DNA of 64,000 nt, taken from Oscillatoriales cyanobacterium (lineage in GTDB: Bacteria > Cyanobacteriota > Cyanobacteriia > Cyanobacteriales > Laspinemataceae). The notes below the pieces were generated by a model, which did not search any database, was not told the DNA's origin, and was given only the letters and a program-made list of their open reading frames with translations. Both the position numbers and the translations under genes were made by a program. Numbering within the stretch: position 1 is the first letter of the stretch; every line of letters starts with the position of its first letter. Below, in pieces: positions 43,171 to 53,043 of the stretch. The stretch covers positions 1 through 64,000 of the forward strand of contig JAABRM010000015.1 in NCBI GenBank assembly GCA_011390955.1, written 5' to 3'.

Positions 43171-44409
43171 TTAGGGGACAAAACGAATAAATTTTTTCTT
43201 GCCAACTTGCAAGACTTTACCGTCTAGTTCGGTGGGAGACTCGTAGGACATATTCACATCATCAATGCGATCGCCATCCAAACGCACCGCCCCTCCTTGC
43301 ACCTGTCTTCGGGCATCCGAAGAAGTCTTACATAACCCCGTCGCACTAATCAAATAGTAAAGAGGCGCCGGAAAATTCACCCCGGTCAAAGAAAACTCTG
43401 GCACCGCATCCGCTTGCTTCGCATCCCCTTGCACCAAAGTTTGCGCCGCCTTTTGCGCTTCTTGGGCAGCTTCGGGGCTATGGTACTGAGACACCACATC
43501 CAGGGCCAGCAACTTTTGACAGTCTCGCGGATTTTCGGGCAACCGATCCAAAGGCAAATTGGTCAACAATTCAAAATACTGCCGCACCAAAGCATCAGGG
43601 GTTTTCTCCAGTTTGGAATACATCGTCAAGGGGTCTTCCGACATTCCCACATAATTATTCAAAGACTTGGACATCTTCTGAGTCCCATCAGTCCCGATTA
43701 AAATGGGCATCAGCATCCCAAACTGGGGGGTTTGACCAAAATAGCGCTGTAAATCTCGACCTACGGCAATATTAAACTTTTGGTCAGTCCCCCCCAATTC
43801 CACATCGGACTGTACCGCCACAGAATCATAACCTTGCATCAACGGATAGAGAAACTCATGCAAATAAACCGGCGTCCCTTGCTCGTAGCGCAGGGCAAAA
43901 CCTTCTTTTGCTAACATCTGACCCACAGTCATCGTAGCTAACAACTCTTGGATTTTGGCCAAGTCTAGCTTAGACAACCATTCCGAGTTGTAACGAATTT
44001 CTAGCCGTCCGGGGGTATCAAAATCTAAAATAGAACGAACTTGATCTAAATAAGTCTGAGCATTTTGTTTCACCTCGGCAGCAGTCAACTGACGGCGGAC
44101 TTCTGATTTACCAGTCGGATCGCCAATTTGCGCGGTAAAATCACCAATAATCAAAACTGCCGTATGACCAGCATCCTGAAACGCTCGTAACTTACGCACG
44201 GGAATACTATGACCGAGATGTAGATCGGCCCCTGTGGGGTCAATCCCTAACTTAACCCGCAAAGGACGCTCAGATTTAGCCAAGCGTGCCAGTAAATTCT
44301 CATTTTTGTCATCAGAATCAGGGCGATGGGGAAAAATTTCCTCGGTGCCACGATATAACCAAGATAATTTATCCAAGTCTGTAGGAGGTTGCGATTGATG
44401 GGAAGACAT
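43171..44409 (-). CDS. tyrS: Tyrosyl-tRNA synthetase
   Basis: A 412-residue class I synthetase charging tRNA-Tyr. HIGH-type motif HLGH is at residues 64-67 and KMSKS at 245-249. [20 protein letters not shown] is the tyrosine/ATP pocket. An S4 RNA-binding domain forms the C-terminus ([13 protein letters not shown]). The frame extends upstream to 44550, but ATG at 44409 gives the expected N-terminus. Length is normal. Confidence 0.95.
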   Translation of the reverse strand: MSSHQSQPPTDLDKLSWLYRGTEEIFPHRPDSDDKNENLLARLAKSERPLRVKLGIDPTGADLHLGHSIPVRKLRAFQDAGHTAVLIIGDFTAQIGDPTGKSEVRRQLTAAEVKQNAQTYLDQVRSILDFDTPGRLEIRYNSEWLSKLDLAKIQELLATMTVGQMLAKEGFALRYEQGTPVYLHEFLYPLMQGYDSVAVQSDVELGGTDQKFNIAVGRDLQRYFGQTPQFGMLMPILIGTDGTQKMSKSLNNYVGMSEDPLTMYSKLEKTPDALVRQYFELLTNLPLDRLPENPRDCQKLLALDVVSQYHSPEAAQEAQKAAQTLVQGDAKQADAVPEFSLTGVNFPAPLYYLISATGLCKTSSDARRQVQGGAVRLDGDRIDDVNMSYESPTELDGKVLQVGKKKFIRFVP

Positions 44410-44814
44410 GGTTGTTATATGCCCGGTGTGATAAATAACGATGGGTGAGGGTCGCATCCTGCACCGCCAAACTACTATAATGCCAAAATTAGTGATAAAA
44501 CTTAATATAAAATTAAGCGAAATCCTTAAGCGTTCCCGAAGCTCAGGCAAGGAAATCGCTCAAAACCTCTAAAATCTCTCGATAACATCCATTTTCATCA
44601 GTCAGGCTCTCCGGATTTGATGGTCAAATCATAGTTAATCAAGTTTAGAGACGTGGGTAAGATTCTAGAAATCCAACCCCAAGGCTATTTCTTGATCGAC
44701 GGGGTAATCGCCTATTAATGAGCGGGTTGTCCACGACCCCCAAATTTATCCACCAAGCAACTCTGGTTAAACAGAGGTAAAGAAAGATTATTTTAGTGAG
44801 GAAGTGAAATCGCC
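44410..44814. other. Divergent spacer between tyrS and the PBP gene
   Basis: Must contain both promoters. No T-box leader was recognised upstream of tyrS, and no gene or repeat is evident. Confidence 0.4.
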
Positions 44815-46740
44815 GTGTCAACAAACACAATTCCACAAAATCCACCGCGAGACTCAGCATCCGTCTTTAACTTCTTGCAAGACATCAGCAAGGTGACTGC
44901 GGGCACCCTGTTGGGTGTCACCATGTTGGCATCTTCTGTGGTTGCTGGGGGACTGGTCGGTTTGGCGATCAGCTTCCGAAACCTGCCAGACGTGAGAGTT
45001 TTACGCAGCTACGTTCCCGCAGAAACCACTCATATCTACGACCTCAAAGGAAGATTGCTCACCAGTCTCCACGACGAAGCTAACCGGGAAGTCGTCCCCC
45101 TGAACAAAATTTCTCCTAACCTGAAACGGGCTGTGATGGCGATCGAAGATAGCCACTTCTACCAGCACCACGGCATCAACCCTGGTGGGGTGATGCGAGC
45201 CTTAGCTGCCAACTTAGAAGCCAATGAAACGGTGGAAGGGGGTTCTACCCTAACCATGCAGTTGGTCAAAAATTTGTTCTTGTCTCCGAAACGGGCTTTA
45301 AGTCGGAAAGCCGCTGAAGCGGTTCTCTCGATTCGTTTAGAGCAAATTTTCACCAAAGACCAGATTATGGAACTTTATCTTAATCAGGTCTATTGGGGTC
45401 ACAACTTGTATGGAGTGGAAACCGCCGCGAGAAGCTATTTTAATAAGTCGGCTGCGGACTTAAACTTAGCGGAAGCGGCGATGATGGCGGGAATTATCCA
45501 AGCCCCTGAAGAATATAGCCCATTTAGTAATTACAAGTTAGCCAAACAAAGACAGGCTACGGTACTCGATCGCATGGTGCGGCTGAAGTGGATTACCCCA
45601 GAAGAAGCGCAAAAAGCTCGCGAACAACCCTTGTTGGTCGGCAGAGTCACGTCCTTTCCCGGCAGCAAACTGCCCTACGTCACCGAAGCGGTGATTCAAG
45701 AGTTAAATCAGCGATTTGGTCGGGAGGCGGTACTCAAAGGTGGGATGCGCGTGCAAACCACGATTGATATGAACTTCCAACGGATGGCTGAAAGAACGGT
45801 ACGCAATTGGCATGAAACCCTTTACCAGCAAGGAACCTTTTACGACCGGAATAATGGTCAAATTGCTCTGGTCGCTGTCGATCCTCGGACTCACTTTGTG
45901 AAAGCAATGGTGGGGGGCGCAGATTTTGAAAAAAGTCAGTACAATCGAGCCGTCCAAGCCCAACGCCAGCCCGGATCCGCGTTTAAGCCGTTTGTCTATT
46001 ACGCCGCTTTTGCCAGTGGTAAATATGGGCCAAATTCGATTGTGAGTGACAGTCCAGTGAGTTACCGAGATGGGGATGGTTATTACAGCCCACAAAACTA
46101 TGGCGGATCTTTTTCTGGGGCGGTGAGCATTCGTAAAGCGATCGAGGTTTCTCTGAATATTCCCGCCGTGAAAATCGGACAGGCAGTCGGGTTAAATAAA
46201 GTGGTAGAAGTTTGTCGAGTCCTAGGGTTTAAGAGTCCGATTACCCCGGTCATTTCTTTGCCCTTGGGTTCGGTGGATGTGACCCCTATGGAAATGGCGG
46301 GGGCTTATGCAACTTTTGCCTCTAATGGCTGGGCTTCTGATACCACGTTTATTGTTCAAGTGACAGATAGCAACGGTAAGGTCTTACTAGACAATACGCC
46401 TAAACGGCGCTTGGTGTTGGATCCTTGGTCAGCGGCTTCCATAAATGATGTTCTGAAAGGGGTGATTAATGGTGGGACAGCCACCAGAGCTCAGATTGGT
46501 CGTCCAGCAGCAGGCAAGACTGGCACGACTTCCTCTGAACGGGATGTTTGGTTTGTGGGCTATGTGCCGCAGTTGTCCACCGCTGTTTGGGTGGGAAATG
46601 ATGATTATACTCCCCTAGCTCGTGGATCTACCGGCGGGGGACATGTGGCACCAATTTGGCGTGATTTTATGTCCCAAGCAGTTCAAGGAATGCCCGTAGA
46701 AGATTTCAAAAATCCTTGGATTTTTCAGCCCCCGAAATAA
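44815..46740 (+). CDS. Class A penicillin-binding protein (PBP1a-type)
   Basis: A 641-residue bifunctional murein synthase. One N-terminal membrane helix is at about residues 33-55. The glycosyltransferase-51 domain has E111 in EDSHFYQHHGINPGG. The transpeptidase has S388 in GSAFKPF, SLN further on and K568 in KTGTT. The start is GTG at 44815 with GAGG about ten bases upstream. It polymerises glycan strands and cross-links peptides at the plasma membrane. Together with murA and the peptidoglycan-binding protein it forms the wall-related content of the window. Confidence 0.93.
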   Translation: MSTNTIPQNPPRDSASVFNFLQDISKVTAGTLLGVTMLASSVVAGGLVGLAISFRNLPDVRVLRSYVPAETTHIYDLKGRLLTSLHDEANREVVPLNKISPNLKRAVMAIEDSHFYQHHGINPGGVMRALAANLEANETVEGGSTLTMQLVKNLFLSPKRALSRKAAEAVLSIRLEQIFTKDQIMELYLNQVYWGHNLYGVETAARSYFNKSAADLNLAEAAMMAGIIQAPEEYSPFSNYKLAKQRQATVLDRMVRLKWITPEEAQKAREQPLLVGRVTSFPGSKLPYVTEAVIQELNQRFGREAVLKGGMRVQTTIDMNFQRMAERTVRNWHETLYQQGTFYDRNNGQIALVAVDPRTHFVKAMVGGADFEKSQYNRAVQAQRQPGSAFKPFVYYAAFASGKYGPNSIVSDSPVSYRDGDGYYSPQNYGGSFSGAVSIRKAIEVSLNIPAVKIGQAVGLNKVVEVCRVLGFKSPITPVISLPLGSVDVTPMEMAGAYATFASNGWASDTTFIVQVTDSNGKVLLDNTPKRRLVLDPWSAASINDVLKGVINGGTATRAQIGRPAAGKTGTTSSERDVWFVGYVPQLSTAVWVGNDDYTPLARGSTGGGHVAPIWRDFMSQAVQGMPVEDFKNPWIFQPPK

Positions 46741-46868
46741 CATTAGTTATTGGTTATTGGTTGGTGGTTGGTGGTTGGGTAGGGATTCTTTGGTGGTTGG
46801 TGGTTGGTTATTAGTTATTGTTCGAGAGCCAATAACCAATAACCAATAACCAATAACCAATAACCAAT
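46741..46868. repeat. TTATTGG and GGTTGGTGG low-complexity spacer
   Basis: Includes GGGTAGGGATTCTTTGG, shared with 7970-8040 and 52914, and five inverse AATAACC units. Confidence 0.7.
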
Positions 46869-47192
46869 TTATTTTTGCCGTTCAACTTCGGCTTTCATCC
46901 TTTCTAAGGTTAAATGCATTTGATCGAACATTTGTTGCGGGGTCATTCCCGCTTGACTCAGTTGAGTTTTAAGCTGTTCCATTGTGATTTGAGCCATAAA
47001 ATCTTCTGAGAGTTCAAAGCGCTTCATAAAAATCCGATAACGCTCCATCATGGCTTCCATTTGGTCTATGAACAGTTTCTTCCCTTCTCTGTCAAATTTG
47101 CCGTAGTTACTGCCTAATCTAGTTAGGGCTTGATAATCTTCAAACAACTGTTTGGCTTCTTGTTGTACGATTTCAGATTCAAAAAAACTCAT
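46869..47192 (-). CDS. DUF1825-family protein
   Basis: A 107-residue all-helical protein typical of cyanobacteria and plastids, function unknown. MSFFESEIVQQEAKQLFEDY at the start and TPQQMFDQMHLTLERMKAEV at the end are recognisable family segments. ATG at 47192 is preferred over an in-frame GTG at 47201. It is followed by a repeat spacer and faces the PBP gene tail to tail. Confidence 0.85.
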   Translation of the reverse strand: MSFFESEIVQQEAKQLFEDYQALTRLGSNYGKFDREGKKLFIDQMEAMMERYRIFMKRFELSEDFMAQITMEQLKTQLSQAGMTPQQMFDQMHLTLERMKAEVERQK

Positions 47193-47336
47193 CGCTAACA
47201 CCCATTTTCTGTTAAATTAATTTCCTTGACGAAGTGGATATGCCACTTCGCTGATTTATATTTTACCTAGTTTGAGGGGGGTTAACTCAATTTTTACCGG
47301 GGATCTGGGGTTGAATGCGGTAATTTGGAAATCTAT

Positions 47337-47909
47337 TTACAGAAAACCGATCCGATTCGGTGGCCAAAAACGAAAAGTTGCCCGACCAATAATATTCTCA
47401 ATTGGCAAAAAGCCCCAAATGTGGGAGTCGTTACTATGATTGCGGTTATCTCCCATGACAAATAATTGCTCTGAGGGTACTGCTTTGGGTCCCCATTGAT
47501 AGTCGGGCGGTTCGGCGATATATTCTTCCGTTAATGGTTGGTTATCTACATAAACTTGACCTTTGTTTACGGCAATGACTTGACCGCTGGTGCCAATGAT
47601 TCGTTTGATAAATGCTTGGTTTTTTCTATATCCCTGATATTGCAATGTTTCCGGTGGGTCAAAGACTATGATTTCCCCTGGGTTTGGGGGTCGAAATCGA
47701 TAGGATATTTTTTCTACGACTAGGCGATCGCCCAGTTGTAGGGTCGGCACCATAGAATCCGAGGGAATATATCTCGGTTCGGCGACTAAGAGCCGAATTA
47801 AGACGGCCAATCCTAGGGCTATACATAAAATTACGATATTTTCTCGCAATCTTGGCCACCATTTATCTGCTGCTTGATTGGTGACTAATTCTTTTTTTTC
47901 TGCGGTCAT
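47337..47909 (-). CDS. lepB: Signal peptidase I
   Basis: A 190-residue membrane protease that removes signal peptides on the outer face of the plasma or thylakoid membrane. One N-terminal helix (about residues 24-43) is followed by catalytic S52 in SDSMVPTL and K102 in FIKRIIG. The GDNRNHSNDSHIWGFLP box closes the family signature. The start ATG at 47909 has GGAGG six bases before it; the longer GTG version at 47939 has no such site. Confidence 0.93.
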   Translation of the reverse strand: MTAEKKELVTNQAADKWWPRLRENIVILCIALGLAVLIRLLVAEPRYIPSDSMVPTLQLGDRLVVEKISYRFRPPNPGEIIVFDPPETLQYQGYRKNQAFIKRIIGTSGQVIAVNKGQVYVDNQPLTEEYIAEPPDYQWGPKAVPSEQLFVMGDNRNHSNDSHIWGFLPIENIIGRATFRFWPPNRIGFL

Positions 47910-47939
47910 CAATTCCTCCGTGAGACTATTTTGATTCAC

Positions 47940-48241
47940 CTATTTAGATTAAATTTAGCGGGAGTGTGGGGAGCGGCGGTTCGGCTTCGCTCACCGACCG
48001 AGGTGCCGGGGGCAGGGGTGCCCACCATCTGCAGGGGTGCCCACCATCTGCAGGGGAAAACAATTAACAATTAACAATTGATAATTGACAATTTAAAATA
48101 ATTATCAATTATCAATTATCAATTATCAATTATCAATTATCAATTATTCACTCTCTCCTCTACCCCCCTACCCCCCTGCTCCTCTGCACCCCTCCCCAGG
48201 AAGCCCCTCTGCCGACGGCAAGACCCGTGCCCTACTCCGCT
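47940..48241. repeat. Spacer of GGGGTGCCCACCATCTGCAG and TCAATTA repeats
   Basis: Two direct copies of a GGGGTGCCCACCATCTGCAG unit are followed by six or more TTATCAA/TCAATTA heptamers in both senses and a C-rich CCCCTACCCCCCTGCTCC run. No gene. Confidence 0.7.
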
Positions 48242-49546
48242 TTACAAGACTCGTAAGACACTGGGAATGCTGATTACCGCATCAAGTTGGCGAATTTCGG
48301 CTAAAGCATTGAGGAAATTACCTTCTGAGACATTGTGGGTGACGACGACAATTTCGGCTTGGTTGTCGCGCATCCCAATTTGGACAATGGATTCTAGGCT
48401 GACTCCATGATTGCCAAAGCTTGTGCCTAGGTTGCCAATGACTCCAGGGGTGTCATTGGTGAGAAAACGAGTATAAAAGCGTGTGACCAATTCCTCCATT
48501 GGCGCGATCGCACAGTAGTGCTGATGGGTACAACTGAGCAATGGGTGGGGAATTGGTTCGGTTTCTGTTTTCAAGATGGCCGCAATGGTCAAAATGTCAG
48601 AAACTACGGCACTGGCGGTGGGGCCTGACCCGGCGCCGGGGCCGTAAAACATTACCTGACCCAGGGGTTCTCCTTCGATCAAAATCGCGTTATACACCCC
48701 ATTGATACTGGCGAGGGGGTGGGTTTTGGGGACGAGGGTGGGATGGACTCGGATCGATAGGCGATCGACGGCATGATTCTCTGTGCTGGATTGCCGTTTG
48801 GCGATCGCGAGTAATTTGATCCTAAAGCCCAGCTTTTCGGCATAGGCAATATCTGCGGCACTGATTTGCCGAATGCCTTCACAATGGACGTCCTCCAGTT
48901 TAATTCGACCGGCAAAGGCGAGGGATGCCAAAATCGCTATTTTATCCGCTGCATCCAATCCATCCACGTCTGCGGTGGGGTCAGCTTCGGCATAACCTAA
49001 GCGTTGTGCGTCGGCGAGGACATCGGCAAAATCTGCGCCCTCTGTCTGCATTCGGGTGAGAATGTAGTTGGTGGTGCCGTTGATAATCCCCATGACCGAT
49101 TGAATGCGGTTCACCCCTAGGGATTCTTTTAAGGGCTGGATGACGGGGATACCGCCACCGACCGCTGCTTCGAGCATGACATAGACCCCTTTGGCGTTGG
49201 CAGCGTCGAAAATTTCATTGCCATAGCGGGAAATTACTGCTTTGTTGGCAGTGACGATATGTTTCCCGTGACTAATGGCAGTGAGAATGAGCGATCGCGC
49301 GGGTTCTAACCCGCCAAGCAACTCGACCACAATGTCAATGTCTGGGTCAGTGACGATTGATTCTAAGTCCGTGGTGAGTTGGTCAGCGGAAAATGTCACC
49401 GGACGGGGTTTATCCAGGTTGCGGACTCCCACGCGATGAATTTCTATCTCTTGTAGTAAGGGATGGCGTCCCAAAGAGTCCAGAATGATTTGCGCTGTTC
49501 CGGTGCCAACGGTTCCTAATCCTAATAAACCGAGCTTATAAGCCAC
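48242..49546 (-). CDS. hom: Homoserine dehydrogenase
   Basis: A 434-residue NAD(P)-dependent enzyme reducing aspartate semialdehyde to homoserine, the branch to threonine and methionine. The nucleotide site is LGLLGLGTVGTGTAQ. Catalytic-domain marks are ANKAVISRYGNEIFDAA and NGTTNYILTRM with the EADPTADVDGLDAADK substrate motif. A C-terminal ACT domain (NDTPGVIGNLGTSFGNHGVS) binds threonine for feedback control. Single gene, normal length. Confidence 0.95.
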   Translation of the reverse strand: MAYKLGLLGLGTVGTGTAQIILDSLGRHPLLQEIEIHRVGVRNLDKPRPVTFSADQLTTDLESIVTDPDIDIVVELLGGLEPARSLILTAISHGKHIVTANKAVISRYGNEIFDAANAKGVYVMLEAAVGGGIPVIQPLKESLGVNRIQSVMGIINGTTNYILTRMQTEGADFADVLADAQRLGYAEADPTADVDGLDAADKIAILASLAFAGRIKLEDVHCEGIRQISAADIAYAEKLGFRIKLLAIAKRQSSTENHAVDRLSIRVHPTLVPKTHPLASINGVYNAILIEGEPLGQVMFYGPGAGSGPTASAVVSDILTIAAILKTETEPIPHPLLSCTHQHYCAIAPMEELVTRFYTRFLTNDTPGVIGNLGTSFGNHGVSLESIVQIGMRDNQAEIVVVTHNVSEGNFLNALAEIRQLDAVISIPSVLRVL

Positions 49547-49643
49547 AATTCTAATCCGTATCGACTAAATGCGTGCTTTGAATATTGTCTCACTTGTTCG
49601 GGAGCAATGGAGTAGCAAAAAATTTCCGGCGGGCGATCGCTTC

Positions 49644-50375
49644 CTAGAGGGCATCGGGATCCATGCCCAGTTCTCGCAACCGTTGTGCAAGGCGATCGGC
49701 TCGTTGCCGTTCGCTTTGAAGCTGTTGTTCTAGGTCTTGTCGCTGTTGCTGTTCTTCCAGAATGATTGATTCTACGGTAGGTGGGGCAAAAATCTGCTCC
49801 ACGGGTAGAATTAATTCTGGAAACTGGAGCGATCGCAGGTCTTGTCCGGCTAAAAATTCGCTGTGTTCATAGCCATCCTCATTTTCTGGATGGTGACAGA
49901 CTCGAATCCGTTGCTTTTTGGGGTCAACGATCCAATATTCGGCAATTTCTCGTAATGCATATTCAGCCCGTTTCAGCAGATAGTCTTCCCGCCAATTTTC
50001 GCTGGTTATTTCGACGACTAATAAGGGTTGTTCTTCAAAGTCCAAGGCTCCGGCACCTTTGCGGTTACAGACTTGTTCCCAAAGTTGTTGGGTGCAGACC
50101 ACTAAATCTGGGACTCTGGAGGTGTCTTTTTCGGTTCTAACACCCACAAATTCAGTGGCAATTAATTCTAAATTATGGGTGGCAAAATATCGGCGCAACT
50201 GAGCGATTAAGAAATTGCAAATTCGCGTATGCAAACCCGTTGGTGTTGGCATTTTTTTTAGATGTCCCCGAAATAATTCATAAATAATCCCCGGTTCGGC
50301 TTGATAAGCCAGATATTCTTCATAAGTGAATAGTTCTAATATCTCTGTTTGGGGTTTAGTGACAGCTTGAACCAT
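49644..50375 (-). CDS. Uma2 family (DUF820) putative endonuclease
   Basis: A 243-residue protein of a family greatly expanded in cyanobacteria. FTYEEYLAYQAEPG opens the domain. Restriction-like active-site elements are RVPDLVV (Asp) and LLVVEITSENW (Glu) with KRAEYALREIAEYWIVDP after it. A glutamine-rich coiled coil (EEQQQRQDLEQQLQSERQ) and LRELGMDPDAL end the protein. ATG at 50375 has AAGGAAAAC before it. The biological role is unknown. Confidence 0.87.
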   Translation of the reverse strand: MVQAVTKPQTEILELFTYEEYLAYQAEPGIIYELFRGHLKKMPTPTGLHTRICNFLIAQLRRYFATHNLELIATEFVGVRTEKDTSRVPDLVVCTQQLWEQVCNRKGAGALDFEEQPLLVVEITSENWREDYLLKRAEYALREIAEYWIVDPKKQRIRVCHHPENEDGYEHSEFLAGQDLRSLQFPELILPVEQIFAPPTVESIILEEQQQRQDLEQQLQSERQRADRLAQRLRELGMDPDAL

Positions 50376-50678
50376 AGTTTTGTTTTCCTTGCTTTGGTTA
50401 ATTATAACATAAATTAGTTTTTTTGACAAACTCTAATAAAGCCTATTTGATCTGAATCAATTATATGCTTTTGGTTGATATTTGGTTAAATCGGCATAAT
50501 TTAGGAAATAATTGTAATTTTCAGGATGGATGGTGGGCAATGCCCACCCTACAGATATGGTGGTTTTAGGGAAAATGTAAATAAACGTAATCACCAGAAG
50601 GGAATTGGGGCCAATTCTGGAAAAATCAGCCAAAATATAAGAGAAGCTTGATTGTTTTTCTGGCAGTAGGAGGATGCG
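50376..50678. other. AT-rich divergent spacer
   Basis: Contains a short GGTGGGCA/TGCCCACC palindrome at 50532-50549, a minimal relative of the 1933-2160 repeat. No gene. Confidence 0.45.
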
Positions 50679-51401
50679 ATGTCGGAGATACCAATTTTCC
50701 GCGATTCCTTTCAGGATAGCTTCGCTTCACGGGCCGAGGCGGGAAAGCAACTGGCGGCTGCCATTGTTGCAGAATTGACCCAACTGAGAAGCGAGTGTAG
50801 GGGCGATCCCGCGATCGCGATCGCTAAACCAATTGTCTATGCTTTGCCGCGAGGGGGGCTGCCCGTGGCTGTGCCGATCGCGGAACAACTCCATTGTCCG
50901 TTAGATATTGTGGTGGCGAAAAAAATTACTACGGTGTTTAATCCAGAGTTGGCAATTGGGGCGTTGACTGCTGATGGTGAGATTGTTTGGGGTTCCAATG
51001 AGATGGGTTCATCGATTTATAATGGCCGAATTCGGGAGAAAGATGTCCATCACGCCCAAGCTAAAGCCGAATTTCAGTTAGCCCAGTTGAGCAAATTTCG
51101 CCCCCAAGTTAGCCCAAAGGGAAAAATTGCTATTTTGGTTGATGATGGGATTGCTACTGGGATGACTATGGCAGTGGCTGCTAAAGCGATGCAAGCGCAA
51201 AAACCGGCACAGATTTGGATTGCTGTACCCGTCGCCCCGGTACAATTAATGTCATCATTAGAAGAGTGGTGCGATCGCGCGATCGTCCTAGCAACTCCCG
51301 ATCCTTTTATCAGTGTCAGTCGCTTTTATGTTGACTTTCCTCAAGTAGACTTAAGCGAAGCTCAAGCCTATTTGGAAAAATGTAATCAGCGGCAATTTTA
51401 G
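50679..51401 (+). CDS. Phosphoribosyltransferase-domain protein with repeat at its N-terminus
   Basis: A 240-residue type I phosphoribosyltransferase-fold protein. ALPRGGLPVAVPIAEQL is the pyrophosphate loop, and ILVDDGIATGMTMAVAAKAM is the PRPP-binding motif. The substrate base is unknown; homologues are often annotated only as PRTase. Codons 8-17 (RDSFQDSFASR) come from the dispersed GCGATTCC..GGATAGCTTCG repeat also present in sucC. AGGAGG stands six bases before the ATG. Confidence 0.85.
   Translation: MSEIPIFRDSFQDSFASRAEAGKQLAAAIVAELTQLRSECRGDPAIAIAKPIVYALPRGGLPVAVPIAEQLHCPLDIVVAKKITTVFNPELAIGALTADGEIVWGSNEMGSSIYNGRIREKDVHHAQAKAEFQLAQLSKFRPQVSPKGKIAILVDDGIATGMTMAVAAKAMQAQKPAQIWIAVPVAPVQLMSSLEEWCDRAIVLATPDPFISVSRFYVDFPQVDLSEAQAYLEKCNQRQF
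50701..50730. repeat. GCGATTCC..GGATAGCTTCG repeat in the PRTase gene
   Basis: Matches 56196-56226 (in sucC) and the reverse complement of 42171-42203 (start of the 299-codon frame), with a TTCGCTTCAC tail in the first two. Confidence 0.75.
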
Positions 51402-51531
51402 ACATTAATGATAGACATTAATGAATGTATTCTGGCAATAGTTGAGTAGATATTAGGCCGATGAATTTAATCCGATGTTTTGAATTTGACCCGCCTCGAT
51501 TTATTGAGTGGGTGATGATTTTTCTGGAAGA

Positions 51532-51600
51532 AACCGGGTTTCTGCGACAACTTGTGGATTTGAATCACAACTTTGATTAAGAAACCCGGTTTCTCATTGT
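51532..51600. repeat. AAACCGGGTTTC inverted repeat
   Basis: GAAACCGGGTTTCT and AAGAAACCCGGTTTC lie about 35 bases apart. The same family fills 62836-62968. Confidence 0.65.
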
Positions 51601-51604
51601 TTGG

Positions 51605-51802
51605 TTGCTGAACCTGAACCAGTGGCCATATTTGGTGCTTTGTGCCAGTTTTGTTTTAGGAAATGCCACATCAATTTGGGTGAGAACGGCGATTTCTCCG
51701 CCAATTCCTGGCCGGTTAATTCAAGCCACGGCGGTCGCTAAGCTATGTTTGTCCCTAGTTTTTTTCGGTGTTAGTTTGATTTTTTTATCATCTAGCTTCT
51801 GA
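51605..51802 (+). CDS. Small two-helix membrane protein
   Basis: A 65-residue frame with hydrophobic segments at about residues 6-24 and 43-62 and a short basic loop between them. The first possible start is TTG at 51605; no ATG lies upstream before the in-frame stop at 51578, and no good ribosome binding site is seen. It precedes the nucleoside-type permease by 97 bases. I do not recognise the family. Confidence 0.45.
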   Translation: MLNLNQWPYLVLCASFVLGNATSIWVRTAISPPIPGRLIQATAVAKLCLSLVFFGVSLIFLSSSF

Positions 51803-51899
51803 ATTATCACCCCAGATAAAGTTTTTCTGTTTAATGAGTCTGGTTTGTTGCTAATTCTATGGGGATAATTCTCTTGTCCAAAATTTACGATCGAGTACC

Positions 51900-52874
51900 T
51901 TGGAAGAAACTCAAATTATTGCTATTTTAGCCACCGCGATCGCTACTTCAACCCCGCTAATTTTTGGTTGTCTTGGGGAAACGATTACCGAACGGGCTGG
52001 GGTAATTAACCTATCAGCAGAAGGGACTATTTTAATGGGGGCGATGACCGGATTTGCGATCGCCAAAACCACTAATAGTTTATTATTAGGTTTTTTGGGG
52101 GCAGGCTGTGTCGGGGCGGCGATCGCTTTCATTGTTGCTTTTGGGGCGTTAACGCTAAAACAATCCCAAATTGCCATTGGCTTTGTGTTAGCTTTATTAT
52201 GTAGTGATTTATCCTCGTTTTTAGGCAACCAATTTGTTCGCGTTCCCGGCCCGACAGTTCCCAGTTTTAAACTGCCTTTATTACAACATATTCCCTTTTT
52301 CGGGGAGATATTTTTTCAGGGAGATTTACTGGTTTATGCCAGCTATGTTTTAATTATCTTCACCTGGATATATTGCGATCGCACTCGTCCCGGACTAACG
52401 CTAACATCCATTGGGGAACAACCAGCGGCAGCGTTTGCTAGGGGGGCGAATGTGATTTTAATGCGTTATCTTTATACCTTGTTAGGTGGGGCATTAATGG
52501 GCATAGCTGGGGCGGCTTTTTCTTTGGATTTTAAAGCCGGTTGGAGTCACCGACATACCGCAGGATATGGCTGGATTGTCTTAGCAATTGTGATTTTTGG
52601 CGGCTGGAATCCTTTGCGAGTAGCTTTGGGGTGTTATTTATTTGGAATTTTGCAATCTTTGGCCAGTGTTGCCCAAAGTTCAATTCCCGAAATTCCCACG
52701 CAAATTTTTAATGTTGCTCCTTTTGTTTTAATGATTTTTTTGTTAGTTATTACTCAGAGTAATTGGTTAGAAAATTTACTGGGAAAATTGCCCCATCAAA
52801 TTGCTAGAGCTATTTTACCAGTAATTCGTAGTCAACCTCCGGCTGCTTTGGGTAAAGTTTTTGAACAAGATTAG
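51900..52874 (+). CDS. Nucleoside-type ABC transporter permease
   Basis: A 324-residue integral membrane protein with about eight helices, of the branched-chain amino-acid/ribose/BMP permease superfamily. The segment ETITERAGVINLSAEGTILM is characteristic of the second nucleoside permease (YufQ/NupQ type), as is the GAAFSLDFKAGWSH region. The start is TTG at 51900. It is not next to an ATPase; the double ABC ATPase at 473-1933 is the obvious partner in the window. The other permease and the binding protein are not seen. Confidence 0.87.
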   Translation: MEETQIIAILATAIATSTPLIFGCLGETITERAGVINLSAEGTILMGAMTGFAIAKTTNSLLLGFLGAGCVGAAIAFIVAFGALTLKQSQIAIGFVLALLCSDLSSFLGNQFVRVPGPTVPSFKLPLLQHIPFFGEIFFQGDLLVYASYVLIIFTWIYCDRTRPGLTLTSIGEQPAAAFARGANVILMRYLYTLLGGALMGIAGAAFSLDFKAGWSHRHTAGYGWIVLAIVIFGGWNPLRVALGCYLFGILQSLASVAQSSIPEIPTQIFNVAPFVLMIFLLVITQSNWLENLLGKLPHQIARAILPVIRSQPPAALGKVFEQD

Positions 52875-53040
52875 TTGTTAGTTGTTAGTTGTTGGTTGTT
52901 AGTTATTGGTTGTTGGGTAGGGATTCTTTGGTTGTTAGTTGTTGGTTAGGGTGTAATTGATAATTGATAATTGATAATTATCAATTGTTAATTATCAATT
53001 GTTAATTATTCCCTACACCCTACACGACGGCGGCTTCCTC
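52875..53040. repeat. TTGTTAG heptamers and ATAATTGATA repeats
   Basis: Includes GGGTAGGGATTCTTTGG and inverse-sense TCAATTGTTAAT units that can fold back. It lies between convergent genes. Confidence 0.7.
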
Positions 53041-53043
53041 TAA

